Part shown: piece by piece, positions 1 to 7,908 of the stretch | Numbering within the stretch: position 1 is the stretch's first letter | How the letters are laid out: each line of letters opens with the position of its first letter | Source of the DNA: VRUE01 sp963699215 | GTDB lineage: Bacteria; Actinomycetota; Thermoleophilia; Solirubrobacterales; 70-9 | Direction: 5' to 3' | DNA length: 64,000 nucleotides | Assembly (NCBI GenBank): GCA_963699215.1 | Contig: OY969422.1 | Coordinates: forward strand, 310,001 to 374,000 | Made by a program: the position numbers and the translations under genes | The notes under the pieces: generated by a model | Database searches by the model: none | Seen by the model: the letters and a program-made list of their open reading frames with translations, nothing else | What the model was told of the DNA's origin: nothing

Positions 1-631
1 TGCCATTGACTTTCAGCGTCTTCTGACCGTTGCCCTGCCAGGCCAGCCCGTCATAGCCGATCGCGTTCGGGTCCTGCTTGACCGCGTTGGCGACGAGGCC
101 GTCGGAGGTCAGCGCGTTGACGTTCGACGACGGCAGTTCGTTGTTGAGGACCGCCTGCAGGAAGAAGTTGTAGGTCCCCCCGTTGGTGTCGCGGCCGACC
201 GGGTTGATCGTCGTAGCCAAGCCGGAGCCCGGAATCTGACTCCAGTTGGTGATCAGGCCACGGTAGATGTCGTGGACCTGCTGGATCGTGATGTTTTTGA
301 GCTTGTTCTTCGGGTTGACGTCGATGCAGAGCCCGTCGAGGAACATCTTGATGTAGGTCGTTCCCGCGTCGCTGGGAAGCGGCGTGCGAGCGTTGCCGGC
401 GAACTGGCTGGTGCCGTTCTGGACGTCCTTGACGCCGGCGTTGCCTCCGTTGGCCGTGTAGACGAACTTGACCTTTCCTTTGGTCAGCTTCGTGTACTGG
501 GCGAAGAGCGCCTGCAGCACCGGCTGCATTGCCACCGAGCCCGATCCGATCAGCGTCTTGGCGCCGGCAGACGCCGGCACAGCGAGCCCCAGGAGAGCGA
601 TCGCCGTCACAGCGAGGGTCTTTCTTCTCAT
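1..631 (-). CDS. pstS: PstS-like phosphate ABC transporter substrate-binding protein (partial)
   Basis: The frame stays open from an ATG at 631 to the left edge, so the C-terminus is missing (about 210 residues visible). It begins with a signal peptide (MRRKTLAVTAIALLGLAVPA, then ASAGAKT) and continues with IGSGSVAMQPVLQALFAQYT, a typical PstS start where the phosphate pocket begins. Later segments (QFAGNARTPLPSDAG, ITIQQVHDIYRGLITNWSQI, NPVGRDTNGGTYNFF, AVKQDPNAIGYDG) also match the periplasmic-binding-protein fold of PstS. The expected role is high-affinity phosphate capture outside the membrane for a PstCAB permease, which would lie further left. A GGAAGGAAG ribosome site precedes the start. 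The PhoD-like phosphatase nearby supports a phosphate context. Confidence 0.85.
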   Translation of the reverse strand, partial: MRRKTLAVTAIALLGLAVPASAGAKTLIGSGSVAMQPVLQALFAQYTKLTKGKVKFVYTANGGNAGVKDVQNGTSQFAGNARTPLPSDAGTTYIKMFLDGLCIDVNPKNKLKNITIQQVHDIYRGLITNWSQIPGSGLATTINPVGRDTNGGTYNFFLQAVLNNELPSSNVNALTSDGLVANAVKQDPNAIGYDGLAWQGNGQKTLKVNG

Positions 632-661
632 GCGAGTTTGCTTCCTTCCTGCCGGGTACTG

Positions 662-674
662 GACTTTGTTGAGT
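662..674. promoter_or_regulatory. Candidate shared upstream motif (copy 1)
   Basis: GACTTTGTTGAGT lies about 30 bases upstream of the pstS-like start. A 12 of 13 match occurs at 1728-1740, upstream of a second minus-strand gene and of the PhoD-like gene. Shared use by phosphate genes is inferred; no classical PHO box is evident. Confidence 0.3.
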
Positions 675-765
675 AACTAACTCGACATGACCCTAGCAGC
701 TTCTGTACTTTATTGACCTCTTTAGTAAAGAAGGCTTCCCGGCGGCCCTGAAAATGGAGGATCAA

Positions 766-1431
766 TTGCTCAACAGAAGACTGTCCAGGCCCCGCGCGGC
801 GCTAGTGGTAGCGGTTGCGGCGGCCCTTGCCGCCGTGGTTGCCGTAAGCCCCTCGTTCGCCGGGTCCTTCCTGACCAACCAGAAGGCGGCGCACGTCTAC
901 CTCACCAATAAGAAAGCGGCGGGCCTCTACCTGAAGAAAAAGGCCGCCGGAAACCTCTTCGTGAAGAAGATCGACGCGCCGGCCCAGCCGGTCGTGGGGA
1001 TCGCCGCGGGCACGGCCGCCTTCACGGCTGCGGCGAAAACGGCGGGGTACATCCCGTCCGCGTTCACCGCTTTCGCAACCAAGGCCGACATCTCCAGGGC
1101 GGTGATCACCTTCTCCGGCGCATCGACTTGCACGGCCGCCACCGCGGGGCTGGCGTGCCCGATTCAGATCCTCGTCGACGGCCAGGTGACCGGAAAAGTC
1201 AACTTCGCGCTCTCCACCACCGGCACCCCCGCGGCTCAGCCCGAGGTCAATACGGTGATGCAGACGGCGGTGCTGCCGAAGGGTGGGCACACGATCGCCC
1301 TCCAATACGCCGGCGCCGACAAAGTCACCTTCAAGCTGCTCAATTGGAACCTCGCGGTCGAGGCCTACCCGGAACAGCCGGAAGCTCCAGAAGAGGCAGC
1401 CCCGGGTGAGAAGGGGGCAACCTCGAAATAG
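766..1431 (+). CDS. Secreted protein with YLTxKKA-type repeats
   Basis: Function not recognised. A TTG at 766 is preferred because GGAGG (756-760) sits five bases upstream; the in-frame ATG at 754 overlaps that ribosome site. The N-terminus is a clear signal peptide (arginine-rich start, then a long Ala/Val helix ending SPSFAG). It is followed by three degenerate lysine-rich repeats (FLTNQKAAHVYL, LTNKKAAGLYL, KKKAAGNLF), a pattern I associate with exported proteins of Thermoleophilia. The rest (about 140 residues) is a soluble domain with two cysteines (STCTAATAGLACP) that could pair, followed by an acidic Pro/Glu tail. The gene is monocistronic and ends in a strong hairpin. Confidence 0.8.
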   Translation: MLNRRLSRPRAALVVAVAAALAAVVAVSPSFAGSFLTNQKAAHVYLTNKKAAGLYLKKKAAGNLFVKKIDAPAQPVVGIAAGTAAFTAAAKTAGYIPSAFTAFATKADISRAVITFSGASTCTAATAGLACPIQILVDGQVTGKVNFALSTTGTPAAQPEVNTVMQTAVLPKGGHTIALQYAGADKVTFKLLNWNLAVEAYPEQPEAPEEAAPGEKGATSK

Positions 1432-1441
1432 TCCGCCGGAT

Positions 1442-1474
1442 CGGGCCGTGCCGGTCGCAAGCCGGCACGGCCCG
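1442..1474 (+). terminator. Hairpin terminator
   Basis: CGGGCCGTGCCGG pairs perfectly with CCGGCACGGCCCG across a 7-base loop, 11 bases after the stop of the secreted-protein gene. There is no T-tract, as is common in actinobacteria. It also lies beyond the end of the convergent 69-aa gene and could serve both. Confidence 0.75.
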
Positions 1475-1501
1475 GAGACCTTCGTCGCCTCAGCTCGAGG
1501 C

Positions 1502-1711
1502 TCAACGCCCCGGACGGCCCAAGGACTCCGGCCGGCGCAGCGACTCGCCGAGGATGAGCCGGGCGCGGTAGTAGATCGCCTCATCGACGCCCTCGCGATC
1601 GCCCGCGGCCTCGGCCACGGCCCCTTTGTGCGTCCCGATGCGCTCCCCGCGCAGCACTCCGTTCAGCCTGCCCCGTGAAACGACGGCGGTCCTGCCTACT
1701 GGTCGACTCAT
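1502..1711 (-). CDS. Small hypothetical protein (69 aa)
   Basis: Function not recognised. The reading frame is supported by an excellent ribosome site, AAAGGAG, six bases before the ATG at 1711. The protein is basic (about 13 Arg in 69 residues), with a tail reading YYRARLILGESLRRPESLGR that could form an amphipathic helix. No membrane segment or cysteine is present. It is divergent from the PhoD-like gene and convergent with the secreted-protein gene. The candidate motif at 1728-1740 lies just upstream, in the same relative orientation as for pstS. Confidence 0.6.
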   Translation of the reverse strand: MSRPVGRTAVVSRGRLNGVLRGERIGTHKGAVAEAAGDREGVDEAIYYRARLILGESLRRPESLGRPGR

Positions 1712-1727
1712 CCCCGTCTCCTTTCTA

Positions 1728-1740
1728 GAGTTTGTTGAGT
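1728..1740. promoter_or_regulatory. Candidate shared upstream motif (copy 2)
   Basis: GAGTTTGTTGAGT matches 662-674 at 12 of 13 positions and is followed directly by a second GAGTTTG-like unit (1738-1746), giving a tandem repeat. It sits between the divergent 69-aa and PhoD-like genes. Confidence 0.3.
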
Positions 1741-1798
1741 TTGAAAGTCAAGAATAGCAGTAAGCGTAGGACGCGTCGTTTGCGGGAAGGAGACCCTC

Positions 1799-3445
1799 AT
1801 GCCGGAGCTCCTTCTTGGGCCACTCCTTCGCTACGTCTCGGAAACCGAGGCGACGATCTGGGTCGAGACGAGCGAGAGCTGCGAGGTCGAGGTGCTGGGA
1901 CATCGCGAGCGGACCTTCGGCGTCGCCGGTCACCACTACGCGCTCGTCCGGGTCGAGGACCTCGAGCCCGGGGGCTTCTACGAGTACGAGGTCTCCCTCG
2001 ACGGCGAGCGGTGCTGGCCCCCCGCCGATCGCGACCTCCCCCCCAGCGCCATCCGGACCTTCAGCCCCGGCAAGCCGCTCGACGTCTGCTTCGGCTCCTG
2101 CCGAGTCGCCCTCTCCCACGAGGAGCCATACACGAAGAGCAAGGACGAGGACGAAGATGGACACGAGCTCGACGCACTCTGGGTCCTGGCTCGGCAGATG
2201 ATCCGCGACGACCGCGGCAACTGGCCCGAGCTGCTCTTCCTGCTCGGCGACCAGGTCTACGTCGACGAGGGCTCGCCGGCAACCCGTGAGCGCATCCGCG
2301 CCCGGCGCGATACCTCGCAGCCGCCGGGCGAGGAGGTGATCGACTTCGAGGAGTACACCTGGCTCTACCGCGAGTCCTGGGAAGACCCGCTGATCCGCTG
2401 GCTCTTCTCGACCGTCTCCACCTCGATGGTCTGGGACGACCACGACATGAGCGACGACTGGAACATCTCCCGCTCCTGGCACGAGGAGATGGACCGCAAG
2501 GAGTGGTGGCACGAGCGCGCTGTCGGCGGCATCATGAGCTACTGGATCTACCAGCACCTCGGCAACCTCTCACCCCGCGATCTCGACGAGGAGAACGAGA
2601 TCTACGAACAGGTGAGGGGCAACCCCGACGCCACCGAGGTCCTGCGCGAGTGGGCCAAGAGCATCGACTCGACCGCGGCGGGCACGCGCTGGAGCTTCTG
2701 CCGCGACATCGACGGCGTGCGAGCGATCTTCATGGACTCACGCGCAGCCCGGGTGCTGACGCGGGAGCGGCGCTCGATGTTCGACGACGAGGTCTGGGAC
2801 TGGATCGTCGACCACGCCAGCGGCGACTTCGACCACCTGCTGATCGCCACCACCGTGCCCTACCTCCTCTCCCCCGGCTTCCATTACCTGGAGGCCTGGA
2901 ACGAGCGTCTCGGCGACGGCGCCTACGGCGGCTTCGTCGCGAAAGCCAGCGAGAAGCTGCGGCGGGCACTCGACTTCGACCACTGGGCCGCCTTCCAGTT
3001 CTCCTTCCAGCACATGCGCGAGCTGCTGGAAGAGGTCGGCTCGGGCAAGCGGGGAAAGCCTCCAGCCTCGATCGTGATCCTCTCCGGCGACGTCCACCAC
3101 GCCTACCTCTGCGACGTGGCCTTCAAGGCGAGCGCCGAAATGAAGAGCCCCGTGTTGCAGGCGGTCTGCTCCCCCTACCGCAACCCGCTCGAGGAGCGCG
3201 AGCGAAGGGTGATCCGGGCTGGCTTCTCCCGCCCCTTCGAAATGCTGGCGCGCGGGCTGGCTCACGCGGCGGGCGCGCCGGACCCCGGCATCCGCTGGCG
3301 CCTGCTCGAGGGTCCCTACTTCGACAACCAGGTCGGCACCGTGCGGCTCGACGGGCGGGAGGCGATCGTGCGTCTAGACAAGACGGTCGCCGGCGAGGAG
3401 GACGAGACGGCGCTGGAGAAGACCTTCGAGCGTCGCGTAACTTAG
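1799..3445 (+). CDS. PhoD-like metallophosphatase (alkaline phosphatase D family)
   Basis: A phosphomono/diesterase of the PhoD metallophosphatase family. Visible motifs are FGSCR (about residue 98), LLGDQVYVD (149-156), MVWDDHDMSDDW (210-220) and SGDVHHAYL (about 430), which supply the Asp/His/Asn metal ligands. An N-terminal beta-sandwich region (1-90) precedes the catalytic domain, as in the family. No signal peptide or twin-arginine motif is visible, so unlike classical PhoD it may be cytoplasmic. Length (548 aa) is normal. The start is set by GGAAGGAG a few bases upstream. The PstS-like gene nearby suggests phosphate scavenging, but the substrate is unknown. Confidence 0.88.
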   Translation: MPELLLGPLLRYVSETEATIWVETSESCEVEVLGHRERTFGVAGHHYALVRVEDLEPGGFYEYEVSLDGERCWPPADRDLPPSAIRTFSPGKPLDVCFGSCRVALSHEEPYTKSKDEDEDGHELDALWVLARQMIRDDRGNWPELLFLLGDQVYVDEGSPATRERIRARRDTSQPPGEEVIDFEEYTWLYRESWEDPLIRWLFSTVSTSMVWDDHDMSDDWNISRSWHEEMDRKEWWHERAVGGIMSYWIYQHLGNLSPRDLDEENEIYEQVRGNPDATEVLREWAKSIDSTAAGTRWSFCRDIDGVRAIFMDSRAARVLTRERRSMFDDEVWDWIVDHASGDFDHLLIATTVPYLLSPGFHYLEAWNERLGDGAYGGFVAKASEKLRRALDFDHWAAFQFSFQHMRELLEEVGSGKRGKPPASIVILSGDVHHAYLCDVAFKASAEMKSPVLQAVCSPYRNPLEERERRVIRAGFSRPFEMLARGLAHAAGAPDPGIRWRLLEGPYFDNQVGTVRLDGREAIVRLDKTVAGEEDETALEKTFERRVT

Positions 3446-3450
3446 AGCGC

Positions 3451-3476
3451 CCGTCCCAGGGCATGCTCTGGGACGG
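3451..3476. terminator. Hairpin between convergent genes
   Basis: CCGTCCCAG pairs with CTGGGACGG over an 8-base loop, starting five bases after the phosphatase stop codon. Confidence 0.65.
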
Positions 3477-3482
3477 CGAGAT

Positions 3483-3521
3483 GGGGCGGGGCGTCACCCG
3501 GCAAAAAGGACGCCCCGCCCC
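3483..3521. terminator. Second hairpin between convergent genes
   Basis: GGGGCGGGGCGTC pairs perfectly with GACGCCCCGCCCC over a 13-base loop containing AAAAA. It lies just downstream of cysA (minus strand) and probably acts bidirectionally with the neighbouring hairpin. Confidence 0.7.
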
Positions 3522-3530
3522 GTCGCCCCT

Positions 3531-4571
3531 TCAGGCGGCTGCAGTTACTTCTGCGTCGTCGTCGTCGCTCGGGTCGCGGGGAGTCGAGGCCCCACGACCG
3601 TCGGACGGCGGGACATCACCGCTGAAGCTCTTGGTCTGACCGGGCCGCAGGTAGACGATCTGTCCCTCCCGCAGCTCCAGCTTCTGCAGTTCGGCTCGGG
3701 TCAGCTGGGCCCAGACCTCGGTGCCGTCGCCGAGCACGAACTCGACCCGGATCTCGAAGCCGAGGGCGACGATGCGCTGCACCATCGCCTCCTCGGTCCG
3801 CTCGTCGGCCTCGAGCACGACGTCCATGTCGTGCGGGCGGACGAAGTGCTCGCCGAGCCGGTTGACCTCGCCGACGAAGCTCATCACGAACTCGTTGGCG
3901 GGGTGGTCGTAGAGGTCGTCGGCGGTTCCCGACTGCTCGACCCGACCCTCGTTCATCACGACCAGCTGCTCGGCGACGTCCATCGCCTCCTCCTGATCGT
4001 GGGTGACGAAGATCGTCGTCACGTGCATCTCGTCGTGGAGGCGGCGCAGCCAGGTGCGCAGGTCCTTGCGCACCTTGGCGTCGAGCGCGCCGAAGGGCTC
4101 GTCGAGCAGCAGCACCTGCGGCTCGACCGCCAGCGCCCGGGCCAGGGCCATACGCTGGCGCTGGCCGCCGGAGAGCTGCGAGGGATAGCGATCCGCCAAA
4201 CCGTCGAGCTGGACCAGGCGCAGTAGATCGTGAACCCGCTCCTCGATCTGTGGCTTACTCCACTTGCGGATCTTCAACCCGAACCCCACGTTCCCGAACA
4301 CGGTCATGTGCTTGAAGGCGGCGTAGTGCTGGAAGACGAAGCCGACCCCACGCTTCTGGGCGGGTTTGCCGGTCGCGTCCTCGCCGTTGATCACCACCTC
4401 CCCGGCATCCAGGGTCTCCAGCCCTGCGATAGCACGCAGCAGGGTTGACTTGCCGCTGCCGCTCGGGCCCAGCAGGGCGGTGAGCGACCCGTCGGGGACG
4501 TCTATCGATACGTCGTTGAGGGCCTGAAAGTCACCGAAGCGCTTCGAGGCTCCCTCGACTGAGATTCCCAT
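3531..4571 (-). CDS. cysA: Sulfate/thiosulfate ABC transporter ATPase CysA
   Basis: ATP-binding subunit of a sulfate importer (346 aa). Walker A (GPSGSGKST, about 35-43), a Q-loop (FVFQHYAAF), signature LSGGQRQRMALARAL and Walker B (LLLDEPFGALD) with HDQEEAMDVA are intact. The C-terminal part is a TOBE-like regulatory region followed by an acidic tail (DPSDDDDAEV). The start is the ATG at 4571, overlapping the TGA of cysW by one base; the open frame continues upstream but there it only mirrors cysW. It is the last gene of the operon sbp-cysT-cysW-cysA, ending at the paired hairpins. Confidence 0.93.
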   Translation of the reverse strand: MGISVEGASKRFGDFQALNDVSIDVPDGSLTALLGPSGSGKSTLLRAIAGLETLDAGEVVINGEDATGKPAQKRGVGFVFQHYAAFKHMTVFGNVGFGLKIRKWSKPQIEERVHDLLRLVQLDGLADRYPSQLSGGQRQRMALARALAVEPQVLLLDEPFGALDAKVRKDLRTWLRRLHDEMHVTTIFVTHDQEEAMDVAEQLVVMNEGRVEQSGTADDLYDHPANEFVMSFVGEVNRLGEHFVRPHDMDVVLEADERTEEAMVQRIVALGFEIRVEFVLGDGTEVWAQLTRAELQKLELREGQIVYLRPGQTKSFSGDVPPSDGRGASTPRDPSDDDDAEVTAAA

Positions 4572-5377
4572 CAGGCACCCTCCTTTCTTTTCAGCAGGTT
4601 CATGAGCAACAGGGTGGTAAGGGCGAGCAGGGCGAGGAGAATCGAGGCGCCATAGGCCCCGGCCAAGTTGAACTGCTCGAACTGCTGGGAGACGAAGAGG
4701 GGAAGCGTTTCGGTCTGACCTGAGATCTCGCCAGAGACGACCGAGACGGCGCCGAACTCGCCGAGGACACGAGCCGTGGTGAGGACGACCCCGTAGGCGA
4801 CCCCCCAGCGGATCGCCGGCAGGGTGACCCGCCAGAACGTCTGCCAGGCGTTGGCGCCGAGCGTCGAGGCGGCCTGCTCCTGCTCGGTCCCGATCTCCTG
4901 CAGGACCGGCACCGTCTCGCGCACGACGAAGGGGAGCGAGACGAAGATGCTGGCGAGGATCATCCCCGGCCACGAGAAGAGGACCTTGAACCCCGTCTCG
5001 GCGAGGGCCGGGCCAAACCAGCCGTCGGTGCCGTAGAGGAGGAACAGCGCCAGCCCGACGACCACCGGTGAGATCGCAAAGGGCAGGTTGATGATCGCGT
5101 CCAGCACCGCGTTGCCCTTCCAGCGGTAGCGGACCAGCAGCACGGCACAGATAACCCCGAAGACCGTGTTGAGCGGGACCGCCACCGCGACCATCAGCAA
5201 CGTCAGCTGCAATGCGTGCAGCCCCTCGGGCGAGGTGATCGCTTCCAACGGCGGCGCGATTCCGTCCTCGAAGGTCTTGTAGAAGATCATCCCGACGGGA
5301 GCAATCAGCAGCACGCCGAGATAGCCGAGGGCGAGCGAGCGCAGAGTGAAGCGGCTGGTCTTGCTGTTGCCGGTCAT
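4571..5377 (-). CDS. cysW: Sulfate ABC transporter permease CysW
   Basis: Inner-membrane permease (268 aa) with about six transmembrane helices and the EAA-type loop (EQEQAASTLGANAWQTFWRVTLPAI) that docks on the ATPase CysA. The phrases FGVICAVLLVRYRWKGNAVL and NLPFAISPVVVGLAL are typical of CysW. Its start overlaps the cysT stop by four bases (ATGA), consistent with translational coupling. With CysT it forms the heterodimeric channel. Confidence 0.92.
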   Translation of the reverse strand: MTGNSKTSRFTLRSLALGYLGVLLIAPVGMIFYKTFEDGIAPPLEAITSPEGLHALQLTLLMVAVAVPLNTVFGVICAVLLVRYRWKGNAVLDAIINLPFAISPVVVGLALFLLYGTDGWFGPALAETGFKVLFSWPGMILASIFVSLPFVVRETVPVLQEIGTEQEQAASTLGANAWQTFWRVTLPAIRWGVAYGVVLTTARVLGEFGAVSVVSGEISGQTETLPLFVSQQFEQFNLAGAYGASILLALLALTTLLLMNLLKRKEGA

Positions 5378-6219
5378 GCGTCACCCCGTTCGTGGCGGCG
5401 GCCCCAGCGCTCGGCGGCGGTGACACCAGCCAAGAGGAGCAGCGAGACGACGAGCAGCACGACCGAGACAGCGGCGGCTCCGGGGAGGTTGCCCGACTCG
5501 ATCTGGCTGCGGATGAAGACGGAGGAGACCTCGGTCTTGAAGGGGATGTTGCCCGAGATCAAGACCAGGGAGCCGAACTCGCCGAGGGCCCGCGCGAAGG
5601 CGAGGGCAATTCCTGCGGTCAGGCCGGGCAGGAGGTTGGGGAAGATGATGCGACGAAAGACAGTGAAGCCGCTGGCCCCGAGCGAGGTCGCCGCTTCCTC
5701 CATGTCGCGGTCGAGCTCGATCAGCAGCGGCTGGACTGCCCGCACCACGAACGGCAGGGTGACGAAGAGCAGCGCCAGAACCACCGCGACCTTGGTGAAG
5801 GCGATGTTGATCCCGACCGGGCTCTCACTGCCGTAGAGGGTCAGCAACGTCAGGCCGGCGACGATCGTCGGCAAGGCAAAGGGCAGGTCGATGATCGCAT
5901 TGACCGCCGCCTTGCCCCGGAACTCGTCGCGGACGAGGACCCAGGCGATGATCGTGCCGAAGACGGCGTTGATCGCGACGACGATCAGCGATGAGATCAC
6001 GGTCAGTTTCAGTGCCGCGATCGACTGCGGGCCGGTGACCGCGTCCCAGAAGGCGCCGAGCCCGTTGTCGGTGGACTCGACGACGACTGCCGCCAGCGGC
6101 AGCAGGACCATCAGGCTCAGATAGAGCACGACGGTCCCGCGGCCGAGAGCGGCACCGGCCCAGGGCAGGCGGACGCCTGCCCTGGGCGGTGCTGCCTCGG
6201 TTGCTGCGTGAGCCTCCAT
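5374..6219 (-). CDS. cysT: Sulfate ABC transporter permease CysT (CysU)
   Basis: Inner-membrane permease (281 aa) with about six helices and an EAA loop (MEEAATSLGASGFTVFRRIIFPN). The stretch IIDLPFALPTIVAGLTLLTLYG is characteristic of CysT. The ATG at 6219 follows the sbp stop by only three bases, and the end overlaps cysW by four bases, so the four transport genes form one transcription unit. Confidence 0.92.
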   Translation of the reverse strand: MEAHAATEAAPPRAGVRLPWAGAALGRGTVVLYLSLMVLLPLAAVVVESTDNGLGAFWDAVTGPQSIAALKLTVISSLIVVAINAVFGTIIAWVLVRDEFRGKAAVNAIIDLPFALPTIVAGLTLLTLYGSESPVGINIAFTKVAVVLALLFVTLPFVVRAVQPLLIELDRDMEEAATSLGASGFTVFRRIIFPNLLPGLTAGIALAFARALGEFGSLVLISGNIPFKTEVSSVFIRSQIESGNLPGAAAVSVVLLVVSLLLLAGVTAAERWGRRHERGDA

Positions 6220-6222
6220 CCG

Positions 6223-7251
6223 CTACTCGGTGGGAACTCCCAGTTCCTTCTCGATCGCGGCGACCTTGCCGCTTTCCTCGTCGAAGAACTCGTCGGTGAC
6301 CTGCTCCCAGCCACCGAACTCGTCGATGTCGAAGAGGTCCGCCGGGATCGGGAACTTCTTCTCGTCGAGCAGCGCCTGGTTGACCGGGCGGTAGCCGTTG
6401 TCCGACCACAGTTCCTGACCCTCGTCCGACCAGATGTAGTCGAGGAAGGCCTGGGTCGACTCCGGTGCGTCTTTGGTCACGGCGATCGGGGTCTCGATCC
6501 GGATCGTCGAGGGCGGGATCACGTAGTCCACGTCCTCGCCCTCTTCCTGGGCTTTGATCGCCTCGTTCTCGTAGGCAAGGAGGACGTCGCCCTCGCCCTG
6601 GGTGAAGGCGGCAAGCGCGTCACGGGCGCTGCCAGGCTGGACGATCGTCTTCTCGAGCACCGTCTTGACTGCCTCGAGCGCTTCTTTTTCGGATTTGCCC
6701 TCGTGCAGCTGCGAGCCGTAAAGGGCCATGATGTTCCAGCGAGCGCCGCCGGAGCTGAGCGGGTTCGGGGTGATCACGTCGACGTCCTTGGTCAGCAGGT
6801 CGTCGAAGGATTTGATGCCCTCGGGGTTGCCTTTGCGGACCGCCAGCACGACGACCGACTCCTCGCCGATGCCCTTGTACTGGTTCTTGTTCCAGTCGGG
6901 CGCGACGTGGCCGGATTCGACGAGGGCGATCATGTCGCCGCCCTGGGCGAAGTGGACGAGCGATGCCGGCTGACCGGCTTCGACCGCACGGCGCTGGTCG
7001 CCGGAGGCGCCGAAGGAGCCGGAGAAGCTGACGCCCTCGCCGGCCGAGGTCGCCTCGAAGCCGGGCTCGAGGGCATCGGTGTAGACGGCCTCCGGAGTGG
7101 AGTAGGCGACGATGTCGATCTTGCCGCCGCCGGAGCCGGAGGCGCTGTCGTCGCTGCCGCCGCACCCGGCAACCGCCAGTGCAATCACTGAGAGCAGAGC
7201 TGCCACCAAGCCCGCTCCAACCGTCCTCTTGGCATTGCCAGGGTTCGTCAT
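6223..7251 (-). CDS. sbp: Sulfate-binding lipoprotein (Sbp/CysP)
   Basis: Extracytoplasmic sulfate or thiosulfate receptor (342 aa). The N-terminus is a lipoprotein signal (ALAVAGCGGSDD) that would anchor it by Cys 30. Family hallmarks include VAYSTPEAVYTDALEPGF, SGSFGASGDQRRAVEAGQPA, NPLSSGGARWNIMALYG and YENEAIKAQEEG, covering the sulfate-contacting segments. It is the first gene of the sulfate operon. A 67-base gap to a palindrome at 7318-7332 offers a promoter and operator. Sulfate versus thiosulfate preference cannot be told from sequence. Confidence 0.92.
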   Translation of the reverse strand: MTNPGNAKRTVGAGLVAALLSVIALAVAGCGGSDDSASGSGGGKIDIVAYSTPEAVYTDALEPGFEATSAGEGVSFSGSFGASGDQRRAVEAGQPASLVHFAQGGDMIALVESGHVAPDWNKNQYKGIGEESVVVLAVRKGNPEGIKSFDDLLTKDVDVITPNPLSSGGARWNIMALYGSQLHEGKSEKEALEAVKTVLEKTIVQPGSARDALAAFTQGEGDVLLAYENEAIKAQEEGEDVDYVIPPSTIRIETPIAVTKDAPESTQAFLDYIWSDEGQELWSDNGYRPVNQALLDEKKFPIPADLFDIDEFGGWEQVTDEFFDEESGKVAAIEKELGVPTE

Positions 7252-7317
7252 CTAACCCCTTCCCTTCTTTCTTGATGAGATTAATGAGGAATGAAGGCGG
7301 GCACCTTAGCAGAAAGT

Positions 7318-7332
7318 TGATCAGCAAAGTCA
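7318..7332. promoter_or_regulatory. Candidate Rrf2 operator upstream of sbp
   Basis: Reading on the minus strand, TGACTTTGCTGATCA is an imperfect palindrome of the form TGACY-N5-RNTCA. It resembles the sites at 7894-7908 and 8887-8901. It lies about 70 bases upstream of the sulfate operon start. Confidence 0.45.
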
Positions 7333-7433
7333 GGAAGCGTTCGCGCGGCAATTCTCCGGGCAAAAGTGGCGCGCTGCAGCGTCGCGACTACGTTGAGCCC
7401 CTCACGGGGGCCAAACGTGAACCTCGTCGAGCG

Positions 7434-7889
7434 CTAGCGGGGGGCCCAGGCGTCTGGGGAGGCGGCGAGGTCCTCGACCAGGCTGGGGAGCTCGCCGCTG
7501 ACCAGGTCGGCGAGGGTGACGTGCTCCAGGACAGCGCGGAGGTTGGCGCGCACGGCGATCCAGACCTCCTGCAGGTGCTCGGCATTTCCCTTGTACTCGA
7601 TCGCCTCCGGCGGCGAGGACTGCACGTGGGCGATCGGGCCCTCCACCGCGCGGACGATGTCGGCGATCGTCACCTCGTCAGCGGGCTTGGCGAGCCAGTA
7701 ACCGCCCTTGGCGCCGCGGCGGGCGCGGACGATGCCGTGGTGCTTGAGCTCGAGCAGGATGTGCTCGAGGAACTGCAGCGGGATGTCCTGCGCCTCGGCC
7801 AGCCGCTCGCCCTTTACGGGCTCGTCGTTGGCGGCGGCGAGCTCTGCCGCCGCGCGGACGGCGTAGTCGGCCTTTGCTGAAACACGCAT
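7434..7889 (-). CDS. Rrf2-family regulator, CymR-like (no Fe-S cysteines)
   Basis: A 151-residue winged-helix repressor. The N-terminus (MRVSAKADYAVRAAAELA) and the recognition region (IPLQFLEHILLELKHHGIVRARRGAKGGYWLAKPADEVT) are classic Rrf2. There is no cysteine at all, so it cannot bind an Fe-S cluster like IscR or NsrR. That leaves a CymR-like sensor of sulfur status as the best guess. It lies 16 bases downstream of the TauE/SafE gene and upstream of the sulfate operon on the same strand, so it probably represses both. The tail (DLAASPDAWAPR) is longer than usual. Confidence 0.85.
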   Translation of the reverse strand: MRVSAKADYAVRAAAELAAANDEPVKGERLAEAQDIPLQFLEHILLELKHHGIVRARRGAKGGYWLAKPADEVTIADIVRAVEGPIAHVQSSPPEAIEYKGNAEHLQEVWIAVRANLRAVLEHVTLADLVSGELPSLVEDLAASPDAWAPR

Positions 7890-7893
7890 GCGG

Positions 7894-7908
7894 CTAGTAA
7901 ATCAGTCA
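7894..7908. promoter_or_regulatory. Candidate Rrf2 operator upstream of the Rrf2 gene
   Basis: Minus-strand TGACTGATTTACTAG is close to the IscR type-1/CymR pattern GACT-N5-AGTC. It lies 4 bases upstream of the Rrf2 start and overlaps the stop of the TauE/SafE gene, suggesting autoregulation. Confidence 0.4.

Noticed and set aside
3531..5426. A single 631-codon frame covering cysA and part of cysW
   Set aside because: Only the part from the ATG at 4571 reads as protein; the upstream portion is the wrong frame of cysW, which is encoded separately.
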